Shown here: piece by piece, positions 15,311-22,312 of the stretch | Numbering within the stretch: position 1 is the first letter of the stretch | How the letters are laid out: each line of letters starts with the position of its first letter | Assembly: GCA_021784715.1 (NCBI GenBank) | Contig: JAJYHP010000143.1 | Coordinates: forward strand, 1 to 31,389 | Source: a bacterium | GTDB taxonomy: Bacteria > Eremiobacterota > Eremiobacteria > Baltobacterales > Baltobacteraceae | DNA: 31,389 nt | Direction: 5' to 3' | Translations under genes and position numbers: made by a program | Notes under the pieces: generated by a model | What the model was told of the DNA's origin: nothing | Databases searched by the model: none | Seen by the model: the letters and a program-made list of their open reading frames with translations, nothing else

Positions 15311-16496
15311 AGGCCTCCTCGCCCCGCCGACTCGCGATCGTCTTCATAGCGCGGCAAACGTCGCCGACGCGCGTATACTCTCGCACGCCGCGCGCGCGCG
15401 CGTGCTCGATCTCTATCTCACCCACGCATCCGGGCGCGCCCGCCCGAATCGTCGTTGGAAGATCGACCTCGACGCGCTCGCTTTCGATCCACAACCATCG
15501 GAGGGCGCGCAGCACGCCGTTGATTTCTCCGGCTCGCTCGGCCGTGCCATCGCCCTCCCGCTTGCGACCGCCGCACGCGAGCATGCCGAAACGCTCGCGC
15601 AAATCACGCGACGCATCGACATCGAGCGCTCGAAATTCGGTGCGCTCGCACTCGGGTTAAGTTCGTTCGGTGCCCTCGTGCACGTTCCGGCGGATTACGA
15701 TGTCGCCGAACCGATCGTTATTACCTATCGCATCGATATGACCCCGGCGTTCCCACGCACGCTCGTCCTTTTAGAGCCCGGCGCCCGCGCCACCGTGATC
15801 GTCGAATTTCTCAATCCGTCGGGCGCCTTCGTCGTCGGAACGAGCGAACTGATCGTCGAAGAGCGCGCACACCTACACTACGCAACGTCGCAGCGCGTCG
15901 ATAACGGCTCCGTCGCCATCGAGTCTGCCCTCTCGCACGTCGGCCGCGACGCCTCGATCGCGCTGGCGAGCGCGGATTTCGGTGACGCGCTCATCGTGCG
16001 CGATCGCGATACCTCGCTCGATGCCTCCGGCGCGCGTTTAGAGCAGAGCGCGATCTTCCTCCCGACCGGCAACGGGCATCTCGACGTTGCCGCGACCGTC
16101 CGTCACGTCGCCGGAAATACTACCTCGCAAACGATCGTGAAAGCCGCTGCCGGCGATAGCGCGATCGCCCGTTTTCTCGGCAACATCGTCATCCTTCCGC
16201 ACGCTGCGGGCAGCGACGCATCGCTCCGCGACGACGCGCTCATTCTCGGGCCGAAGGCGCATATCGACTCCGTCCCGGCATTAGAGATCGCCTGTAACGA
16301 CGTGAAGGCATACCACGGTGCGACGATCGGGGCGATTGACGACGAACAGATTTTCTACCTCCGCTCGCGCGGACTCGACGAGAGCGAAGCGCGCCGCACC
16401 ATTGCGCTCGGCTTTTTCGAGCCGGTCGTCGATGCATTCCCCACCGCGGCGTTACGCAATATGCTGACGCAGCGCATCGTCGAAACGCTACGATGA
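15303..16496 (+). CDS. sufD: SufD-like SufB/SufD family protein
   Basis: About 397 residues from GTG 15303 (GAGG nine bases upstream); ATG 15288 would add five. The C-terminal beta-helix core of the SufB/SufD family is clear: SALSHVGRDASIAL, then ALEIACNDVKAYHGATIGAIDDEQIFYLRS-type sequence and the helical end LDESEARRTIALGFFEPVV. The position that in SufB carries the essential Cys (C-x-H) reads A-Y-H, so Cys is absent and His kept, which favours SufD over SufB. SufD forms the scaffold complex with SufB and SufC. No sufB gene lies in the window, which is unusual for a suf operon. Overlaps sufS by 4 nt. Confidence 0.88.
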   Translation: MPEGLLAPPTRDRLHSAANVADARILSHAARARVLDLYLTHASGRARPNRRWKIDLDALAFDPQPSEGAQHAVDFSGSLGRAIALPLATAAREHAETLAQITRRIDIERSKFGALALGLSSFGALVHVPADYDVAEPIVITYRIDMTPAFPRTLVLLEPGARATVIVEFLNPSGAFVVGTSELIVEERAHLHYATSQRVDNGSVAIESALSHVGRDASIALASADFGDALIVRDRDTSLDASGARLEQSAIFLPTGNGHLDVAATVRHVAGNTTSQTIVKAAAGDSAIARFLGNIVILPHAAGSDASLRDDALILGPKAHIDSVPALEIACNDVKAYHGATIGAIDDEQIFYLRSRGLDESEARRTIALGFFEPVVDAFPTAALRNMLTQRIVETLR

Positions 16497-17752
16497 CCGG
16501 CACGGCGAGCGCGACCGTCACCGGCGAACGCGACGTTCGCGCAGATTTCCCCATTCTCGGCGAGCGAACCTCACGTGGGAAGCGTCTCGTCTATCTCGAC
16601 TCCGCGGCGACCTCGCAAAAGCCTGCCGTCGTTATCGACGCAATCGATCGCTACTATCGCGAATACAATGCGAATATCCATCGCGGCGTCTACGAAATCG
16701 CCGCTCGTGCGACCGATGCTTTTGAGGACGCACGCGCGAAGGTCGCGCGTTTTCTTAACGCCGGCGAACCGGCGGAGATTATTTGGACGCGGAATGCAAC
16801 CGAAGCGATCAACCTCGTTGCCTGGAGTTGGGGTGGGGCGAACCTCCGCTCCGGCGACGTCATCCTCGTCTCCGAGCTCGAACATCATTCCAATCTCGTT
16901 CCCTGGCAGTTGCTCGCCGAACGCACCGGCGCACGCCTGCGCTTTATTCCCATCGACGACCGCGGCGAGTTACAACTCGATACGCTCGATTCGTTGTTGG
17001 AGGATTGCGCGCTCGTTGCCGTCACGCATGTCAGCAATACCTTAGGCACGATTCTTCCGGTCGCCGAGATCGTCGCGCGCGCGCACGCGGTCGGCGCCGT
17101 CGTCCTCGTCGATGGAGCGCAGGCGGCGCCGCATATGGCGGTCGACGTCCGCGCGCTCGATGCGGATTTTTACGTGCTCTCCGCACACAAGATGCTCGGC
17201 CCCACCGGCATCGGCGTCCTCTACGGCAAGCGCGCCCTGCTCGAGGCGATGCCGCCGTTCTTATCGGGCGGCGATATGATTCGCAGCGTTTCCTACGAGC
17301 GCTCGACCTTTAACGAACTGCCGTGGAAGTTCGAGGCCGGTACTTCGAATATCGCCGATGCGATCGCCTTCGGCAGCGCGATCGATTACCTCGACGCCTA
17401 CGGGATGGAGAACGTCCGCGCCCACGAACGGGCACTGCTCGCCTACGCTTTCGAGCGCTTGGCGTCGCTCGAAAAGCGCGGCCTCGCCCTCTACGGCCCG
17501 CACGATCCCGACCGCAGCTCGGGCGTCATTTCGATGAACTTCGCCGATATTCACGCCCACGATCTCGCCTCGATCCTCGATACCGAGGGCATTTGCATTC
17601 GCGCGGGGCACCATTGTACGATGCCGCTCATGGGACGTCTCGATCTCGCCGCAACCGCACGCGCATCGTTCTACCTCTATAACGATCGTAGCGACGTCGA
17701 TGCGCTCGTCGCCGGCTTGGAGAAGGCAGCCGCGATTTTCCGGCTATCCTAG
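16493..17752 (+). CDS. sufS: SufS-type cysteine desulfurase
   Basis: 419 residues; the ATG overlaps the sufD stop (ATGA). It is a fold-type I PLP enzyme that removes sulfur from cysteine as a persulfide for Fe-S assembly. Visible landmarks: YLDSAATSQKP near the start, NIHRGVY, TRNATEAINLVA, SELEHHSNLVPW, VDGAQAAPH (PLP contacts), the Schiff-base Lys233 in SAHKMLGPTG, and the sulfur-accepting Cys375 in RAGHHCTMPL. The short loop around this Cys is that of group II (SufS/CsdA) enzymes. sufU follows 29 bp later and is the expected sulfur acceptor. Confidence 0.96.
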   Translation: MTGTASATVTGERDVRADFPILGERTSRGKRLVYLDSAATSQKPAVVIDAIDRYYREYNANIHRGVYEIAARATDAFEDARAKVARFLNAGEPAEIIWTRNATEAINLVAWSWGGANLRSGDVILVSELEHHSNLVPWQLLAERTGARLRFIPIDDRGELQLDTLDSLLEDCALVAVTHVSNTLGTILPVAEIVARAHAVGAVVLVDGAQAAPHMAVDVRALDADFYVLSAHKMLGPTGIGVLYGKRALLEAMPPFLSGGDMIRSVSYERSTFNELPWKFEAGTSNIADAIAFGSAIDYLDAYGMENVRAHERALLAYAFERLASLEKRGLALYGPHDPDRSSGVISMNFADIHAHDLASILDTEGICIRAGHHCTMPLMGRLDLAATARASFYLYNDRSDVDALVAGLEKAAAIFRLS

Positions 17753-17781
17753 CCGAAAGATCGCCGACCGGAGAAAAAACG

Positions 17782-18171
17782 ATGGACGATTTTTACCGCG
17801 ATTTTATTCTCGACCACTACCGTAACCCACGGAACTTCGGGCACCTCGCCGAGCCCGATGCGATTGCCGAAGATCGCAATCCGCTCTGCGGAGATGAAAT
17901 GCGCGTCGAGATCTCCGTCGATGACGCCGGGAAAATCAGCGACATTCGCTTCTCCGGCAAAGGCTGTGCGATTTCGCAAGCCTCCGCTTCGATGTTGATC
18001 GAAAGCGTGAAGGGGAAATCGCTCGAAAGCATTCTCTCGCTCGGCGAAGAGAGTGTGTTGGAAAATGTCGGTATCGATATCAGCCCGACGCGGATGAAGT
18101 GTGCGATGCTCGGCCTGGGGGTTCTGAAGAGCGCGGCGCTCGCCGGGCTCGCTAAGGCAGAGCCGGGGTAG
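17782..18171 (+). CDS. sufU: SufU-like sulfur acceptor / Fe-S scaffold
   Basis: 129 residues. SufU/IscU signature: FILDHYRNPRN at the start, NPLCGDEM (Cys36, Asp38), GKGCAISQASASM (Cys62) and RMKCAMLGL (Cys107), giving the three Cys and one Asp that bind zinc or a cluster. SufU takes persulfide from SufS. The gap between the second and third Cys is 45 residues; Bacillus SufU has a gap of about 62 because of an insertion, so this protein is short and IscU-like in that region while its motifs and neighbour sufS are SufU-like. A GGAG-type ribosome site precedes the ATG. The last 20 bp overlap the convergent gene at 18152. Confidence 0.93.
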   Translation: MDDFYRDFILDHYRNPRNFGHLAEPDAIAEDRNPLCGDEMRVEISVDDAGKISDIRFSGKGCAISQASASMLIESVKGKSLESILSLGEESVLENVGIDISPTRMKCAMLGLGVLKSAALAGLAKAEPG

Positions 18172-18913
18172 TCGAAGCCGCCGCGTGCGAGAGAATGACG
18201 GCGTGGCCGCCTCGCTCGCCGACCAAGAAGCTCATCGTATAATGCTTGACGCCGACGATAATCTGCGCGGTGACGCTCTGCGCGCCGTTCGCTGTCGGAA
18301 CGCTGGCGACCGAGCCGATCTGTAACGTCCCGTCGATAAAGGTGTCGGGGCTCCCGCTTGCAAGCAATGCACTCGCCCCCGCGGTATCGCCGCGCGCGAG
18401 ATCGGCGAGATAGACGCGCACGAGGGCGCGCGCGGAGGAACCGCCGATCGCCGGAGCGGGCGTCGGGCTCGGGAGCGCCTTCCGTATCACCGGTGAGTTC
18501 GGCTTCTTCTCCGGCGTTCGCGGCGTTGCACGCGGCGTCGCAACGGCCTTTGCCGCCGGCTTCGGCGTCGCGCTCGGCTCCGCGCTCGGTGTCACCGTCG
18601 CAGCGGGGCTCGCCGTCGGCGATGGCTTCGCCGTCGGCTTCGCCGTCGGTTTCGCGCTTGGCGTGGGTTTCGGCGTGGGGGTCGTCTTCGGCGTCGGCGT
18701 TGACACCGGCGCAAGCGTCGGCGTCTGGGTCGGTACCGGCGAGATGCTCGGAACGCTCGTCGGCAGATGCGCGTGCATCGCCGTCAGGCGCCCGGCAAGA
18801 CCGCCGATCGCGAGCCCTGCGAGCACGACTAAAAGGCCGAGAAGTAGGACCGGCATCCAACCGCCTCCCTCGGGAGGCTGTTCGCGACGGCGACGGTTCG
18901 AAAGATCGTTCAT
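18152..18913 (-). CDS. Membrane-anchored protein with long Pro/Thr/Lys linker and C-terminal domain of unknown function
   Basis: 253 residues: a basic cytoplasmic start (NRRRREQPPEGGG), one membrane helix (about 20-42, VLLLGLLVVLAGLAIGGLAG), a ~110-residue low-complexity linker of PTPKP / PTAKP-type repeats (about 50-155), and a C-terminal domain of ~95 residues (ALVRVYLADLARGDTAGASA, then VTAQIIVGVKHYTMSFLV). The last part has the helix-then-sheet texture of NTF2-like or DUF4878-like domains, which I cannot confirm. The domain should be held away from the inner membrane in the periplasm. Its 3' end overlaps the convergent sufU end by 20 bp. Confidence 0.72.
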   Translation of the reverse strand: MNDLSNRRRREQPPEGGGWMPVLLLGLLVVLAGLAIGGLAGRLTAMHAHLPTSVPSISPVPTQTPTLAPVSTPTPKTTPTPKPTPSAKPTAKPTAKPSPTASPAATVTPSAEPSATPKPAAKAVATPRATPRTPEKKPNSPVIRKALPSPTPAPAIGGSSARALVRVYLADLARGDTAGASALLASGSPDTFIDGTLQIGSVASVPTANGAQSVTAQIIVGVKHYTMSFLVGERGGHAVILSHAAASTTPALP

Positions 18914-18960
18914 GACGCTATAACGCGGAAGTACGCGCTACGGGCAGGCTGATCCTCGAT

Positions 18961-19305
18961 TTGACGGCGAAGTATTCGTCCGTGATCCACGTGAGGGTTC
19001 CGCTCGACCTCAACGCCATCGCCGACGGCGATGCCAGTGCGTTCGCCCTCGCAACGCCGCTCTCGCTGCTGCAGATCCTCGCGCTCGCCGTGCGCCAGAG
19101 TATCGGCGAACGCGCTCCGCGCGATCTCTTCGAGCGCAACTTCGAGCGCACGCTTGCTGCGCTCGATTCCGGCGATATCACCGTGACCGTCGACGGACGC
19201 GAATGTCGGCGGCTCGACGAAGTGATCGTCTGCGGAACCGACGCATCGGTGCGATTTTTTCTCAGTCACGCGCGCCTCTCGGCGATCGCCGCGCTCTTCC
19301 GCTAA
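18961..19305 (+). CDS. Small protein of unknown function
   Basis: Up to 114 residues from TTG 18961; GTG 18982 (VIHVRVPLDL) is an equally good start, since neither has a clear ribosome site. Composition and codon use are like neighbouring genes. The pattern is helical (ATPLSLLQILALAVRQSI, RDLFERNFERTLAAL) with a small beta part (DITVTVDGREC). No motif recognised. It is 6 bp from the following membrane-protein gene, so they are likely co-expressed. Confidence 0.6.
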   Translation: MTAKYSSVIHVRVPLDLNAIADGDASAFALATPLSLLQILALAVRQSIGERAPRDLFERNFERTLAALDSGDITVTVDGRECRRLDEVIVCGTDASVRFFLSHARLSAIAALFR

Positions 19306-19311
19306 CGATAC

Positions 19312-19986
19312 GTGCCCGCTCAGCAGCTTGCACTCTCGGCGATTCTTCGAGAGGCCTTCACGCGCTTGTGGAGTCGGCGGCGCGGAACGCTCGCAGCGAC
19401 GGCGATCGCCTGCGTCGTCGGCCTCGCGATCTCGCATGCCCCGCTGCGGCCGCTCGTCGCCCAGAGTGCCGCGCAGCTCATCGTGCTGCCCCTCGTCGCA
19501 AGTTTTATCTATCTCTGGGTGACCGATCTTCCCGATGGTTCACCTCGCCCGCTCGGGGCGGCGCTCGAACGCTTGCTCGAGCGGTCGTGGGCGGTGATCC
19601 TCATCGATCTCGTGCTCTCGCTGATCCAATTGCTGACGACCGTACCCAGCATGATCCTCTGGGACTTATTGCTCGTTCCGCTCCTGGCTGCAACGATCTT
19701 CGCCGATGTCGCCGCGACGCTGGATTTCCCGCTCTCGGCATTCGCGATCTTCCCGCATGCGTTCGCGCGCTCGGTTTTCCTGGCGATGCATGCCCGCAAC
19801 TTCGGGCGTATGTGTTTGCTGCTCGCCGCAGAGTTCGGGCTCCAGCCAGTACTCTTAGAGATCGCTCGCGTTCTCCCGCATGGTTTCCGTGCCGACGGAA
19901 CGCTGCTGCTCGCGATCGTCGCGCAAGTCGCTCTGGCAGCAGTGGCGGCGCGCATGTTCGTCGAAGCATCTTCCTCAAATCCATGA
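19312..19986 (+). CDS. Integral membrane protein of unknown function
   Basis: 224 residues from GTG 19312. Hydrophobic segments lie at about 26-43, 52-70, 92-112, 117-137 and 200-217, giving roughly four to six membrane helices. The basic LWSRRRGTLAATA before the first helix points to a cytoplasmic N-terminus. No transporter or enzyme motif is recognised. It overlaps the next gene by 4 nt (ATGA) and follows the small gene by 6 bp: a three-gene operon of unknown role. Confidence 0.68.
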   Translation: MPAQQLALSAILREAFTRLWSRRRGTLAATAIACVVGLAISHAPLRPLVAQSAAQLIVLPLVASFIYLWVTDLPDGSPRPLGAALERLLERSWAVILIDLVLSLIQLLTTVPSMILWDLLLVPLLAATIFADVAATLDFPLSAFAIFPHAFARSVFLAMHARNFGRMCLLLAAEFGLQPVLLEIARVLPHGFRADGTLLLAIVAQVALAAVAARMFVEASSSNP

Positions 19987-20747
19987 AACGCATCGTCGCC
20001 GCGCTCTTCTCCGTACTCTTGCTCGGCGCGCACGCCCCCACGCACTGCGCGTCTGCGCTCTCGCGCTTCCACGGCGAGGATGCTTACACGATCGACGGCC
20101 GTAACGTGATGACGGTGGTGTACGACGGAACGCAGCGTCTCCGGGTGAGCCGCGTCGGGGCCGATCTCCGCTTCGAAAACGTTATCGATTACACGAAAAC
20201 GCTTGGTTCGCACGTGCGTCGCAAGACCGCCCGGGTCGTGCGCATCCTCACCCCCGATCTCCGCGAGATTCGCACCTCGCTCAACCAAGACGAAGACTCG
20301 CTCTCCTTGCTCGACCAGCCCTTTGCCGCGCGGATCGACAGCAAGACGCTCGCCGCACTCGCCGGGCTCACGCAATCGATTCCCTTTACCGCTTCCTCGC
20401 CGTTGGGTGGTGCGCCGCTTCACGGGAGCCTTCGCGGCGCCGGATCGCTCGCAACGATTCCCACCGGCGGCGTCCGCGTCGCCTTTACCGCATCGGGCCC
20501 GATGCGCGGCCCGTTGCCCGAGCTTCCGACGGCGAGCATCGACGGTAAGATCTCGCTCGTCGGCACCGCCGAATACGATGCCGCGGGCGCGCTTGTGCGC
20601 CTGCGCAGCCGCCTGCGCATTACCGGTCTCCTCGCCGCCTCCGGGCAGAGCGGCCCGATCGAAATCCTCTTCGTACGGCGCTTCGCGCCCGATTGCGCGC
20701 CGACCGCAACGCCCTCCACGTCACCGTCAGCGACGCCCTCGCCGTAA
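19983..20747 (+). CDS. Secreted protein of unknown function with Thr/Pro/Ser tail
   Basis: 254 residues from an ATG overlapping the preceding stop. The signal peptide is MKRIVAALFSVLLLGAHA with likely cleavage near CASA. The mature protein is beta-rich (GRNVMTVVYDGTQRLRVSRV, GGVRVAFTASG, SIDGKISLVGTAEYDAAG) and ends in a TPSTSPSATPSP tail. The repeated long strands suggest an exported beta-barrel or lipid/ligand-binding sandwich; I cannot assign a family. Last gene of the three-gene set before the ECF sigma locus, separated from it by 90 bp. Confidence 0.68.
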   Translation: MKRIVAALFSVLLLGAHAPTHCASALSRFHGEDAYTIDGRNVMTVVYDGTQRLRVSRVGADLRFENVIDYTKTLGSHVRRKTARVVRILTPDLREIRTSLNQDEDSLSLLDQPFAARIDSKTLAALAGLTQSIPFTASSPLGGAPLHGSLRGAGSLATIPTGGVRVAFTASGPMRGPLPELPTASIDGKISLVGTAEYDAAGALVRLRSRLRITGLLAASGQSGPIEILFVRRFAPDCAPTATPSTSPSATPSP

Positions 20748-20778
20748 GCGCTCGCAGGCGCGAAAAGCCGTAAACGCG

Positions 20779-20806
20779 GGAAACCGATGCGCTCGCCGTG
20801 AAACCG
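20779..20806 (+). promoter_or_regulatory. Direct repeat upstream of the ECF sigma gene, possible regulatory site
   Basis: GAAACCG occurs at 20780-20786 and again at 20800-20806, exactly 20 bp apart (about two helical turns), in the only non-coding stretch before the sigma/anti-sigma operon. GGAAAC-like and CGTATT-like elements resemble ECF -35 and -10 motifs, but their spacing of ~20 bp is longer than the usual 16-17. It could be an autoregulated promoter or an operator. Confidence 0.35.
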
Positions 20807-20837
20807 TATTCCGGGCCGCGGCGGTTGGGGAGATCAT

Positions 20838-21521
20838 ATGATCGCCTACGCGCCGCCGATGAGGGAGATTCCGTTGCTACCTGCGGTCGGGAGGGCGCGT
20901 GTCGCGGGCGATGGCTCGCCTGCTGCGGCGTCGGCATTCATCCCGAGCACGTCGACCTTCGATCGTATCGTCAGCGATTATCAACGCCGTCTCTACGGTT
21001 TCGCCCTCCGCATGACGGGCAACCGCGAGGATGCCGAGGAGATCGTCCAAGATGCCTTCGTGCGAGCGTTTCGTGCGCTGGGGAAGATGGGCGAAGAGCA
21101 ACGCCGCGATCTGCGTTTGCAACCGTGGCTCTATACCATCGCCCTCAACGTCACGCGTAACCGCCTGCGCAGCAAGAAGCCGCCGAGCGTTGCGATCGAC
21201 GCGCTCGCCGATCCCGATGCGTTGCTACGCGACGCCGGGGATCGGCCCGTCCAACCCGAGACCGTCGTCGAGCGGAACGATGAAGTGGCGATGGTGGAGC
21301 GCGCGCTGCTCTCGTTACCGACCCACCTTCGCGCCGCTGCGACCCTGCGGTTCATCGACGGGCGCAGCCACCCCGAGATTGCCGAGATTCTCGGTCAGCC
21401 GATCGGAACGGTGAAATCGCACGTCCACCGCGCGGTCCGAATTCTCCGCAAGATACTCGGCCCGCAGTTGGGCCGGTTCGTTAAGGATACCGATGAGGAG
21501 TTGAGCGATGCGCTGTCGTGA
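20838..21521 (+). CDS. ECF (group IV) RNA polymerase sigma factor
   Basis: 227 residues. GGGGAG five bases before the ATG supports the start; M8 is an alternative. A ~40-residue N-terminal extension precedes sigma region 2 (about 41-115: FDRIVSDYQRRLYGFALRMT, then REDAEEIVQDAFVRAF, and the -10-recognising QPWLYTIALNVTRNRLR). After an acidic linker comes region 4 (about 150-213: LLSLPTHLRAAATLRFIDG, then HPEIAEILGQPIGTVKSHVHRA, the helix-turn-helix for the -35). Regions 1 and 3 are absent, as in all ECF sigmas. It overlaps by 14 nt the gene for a zinc-binding anti-sigma domain fused to an alkyltransferase, so it is very likely controlled by that protein. Confidence 0.93.
   Translation: MIAYAPPMREIPLLPAVGRARVAGDGSPAAASAFIPSTSTFDRIVSDYQRRLYGFALRMTGNREDAEEIVQDAFVRAFRALGKMGEEQRRDLRLQPWLYTIALNVTRNRLRSKKPPSVAIDALADPDALLRDAGDRPVQPETVVERNDEVAMVERALLSLPTHLRAAATLRFIDGRSHPEIAEILGQPIGTVKSHVHRAVRILRKILGPQLGRFVKDTDEELSDALS
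21495..21500 (+). promoter_or_regulatory. Ribosome binding site of the anti-sigma/alkyltransferase gene
   Basis: GAGGAG lies inside the sigma gene, seven bases before the ATG at 21508. It fixes the start of the fusion protein and indicates translational coupling with the sigma factor. Confidence 0.7.
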
Positions 21522-22248
21522 TGTCGACGCTATGTGGGACGAAGTCCGTGGCGACGGAACGGCGACCCTCAACGAAGCGGTGCACACCCACGTGGATGCC
21601 TGCCCGACCTGCAACGAGGCCTATCGCCAGTACGAGGTGCTCGCGCACAAGCTTCAGTCGCTTCCGGACCCCGAACCGACCTGCGATCTCGCGCGGAAGG
21701 TCGTCGAACACATCGCACAGTTGCAACGCCGCGAGCGGCTCGACCCGATCCATCTCGTCATCGTCGATTCACCGATCGGCCGCCTCTACGTCGGCCACCG
21801 CGAATCGAGAATTGCCTACGTCGGCATCGATTTGGGGGAGCCGTTCGAGGAAGTCGTCGCGCGGGTAGAACGCCGCCTGCGCCGCCCCGTCGATCGCGCC
21901 GATCTCCCGCCCGCGCTGCGCGCGACGATCGCGAAGTTCTTCACCACCTGGCAGGTCGATGCGTCCACGGTCGATATCAGCGACCTCACGCCGTTCGAAC
22001 AAGCGACGCTTCGCGCGACCGTCCAGATCCCGCCGGGCCAGGTGCGCTCGTACGGCTGGCTCGCCAAACAGATCGGTCGTCCGAGTGCCGCGCGCGCCGT
22101 CGGGCGCGTGATGGCGCGAAATCCGATTCCCATTCTCGTGCCGTGCCATCGCGTGGTCGATGCGACGGGTGCGCTCCATCGCTACGGCTACGGCGTCGAG
22201 CTCAAGGCGCGCCTGCTCGCAATGGAAGGCTACCACCCGGCGCACTAG
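21508..22248 (+). CDS. Anti-sigma (ZAS) domain fused to O6-alkylguanine-DNA alkyltransferase
   Basis: 246 residues in one uninterrupted frame. Residues 1-80 look like a zinc-binding anti-sigma domain: Cys3, then HVDACPTC giving His28-x3-Cys32-x2-Cys35, then DLARKVVEHIAQLQRRER like the final helix of such domains that packs on sigma. Residues 81-246 are a full Ogt/MGMT-type alkyltransferase: an N-terminal lobe (SPIGRLYVG, IAYVGIDLG) and the active-site lobe (DLTPFEQATLRA, IPPGQVRSYGWLA, the AARAVG Arg finger, ARNPIPILVPCHRVV with Cys213, and LLAMEGY). This domain transfers an alkyl group irreversibly from O6-alkylguanine to its Cys. There is no membrane segment, so it is a cytoplasmic anti-sigma. 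The inferred role is to sense DNA alkylation and release the adjacent sigma factor. I know of no described example of this fusion. Confidence 0.92.
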   Translation: MRCRDVDAMWDEVRGDGTATLNEAVHTHVDACPTCNEAYRQYEVLAHKLQSLPDPEPTCDLARKVVEHIAQLQRRERLDPIHLVIVDSPIGRLYVGHRESRIAYVGIDLGEPFEEVVARVERRLRRPVDRADLPPALRATIAKFFTTWQVDASTVDISDLTPFEQATLRATVQIPPGQVRSYGWLAKQIGRPSAARAVGRVMARNPIPILVPCHRVVDATGALHRYGYGVELKARLLAMEGYHPAH

Positions 22249-22312
22249 CCGGAGGGTTCGGTTACACGCGAAAAACCAGGGAACGGCGCGCGCGGCGCTA
22301 ACCTAGAACGCC

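Noticed and set aside
21508..22248. The anti-sigma/alkyltransferase fusion as a frameshift or assembly artefact
   Set aside because: One frame covers both domains with a helical linker typical of anti-sigma proteins, its own ribosome site, and no misplaced start or stop at the junction.
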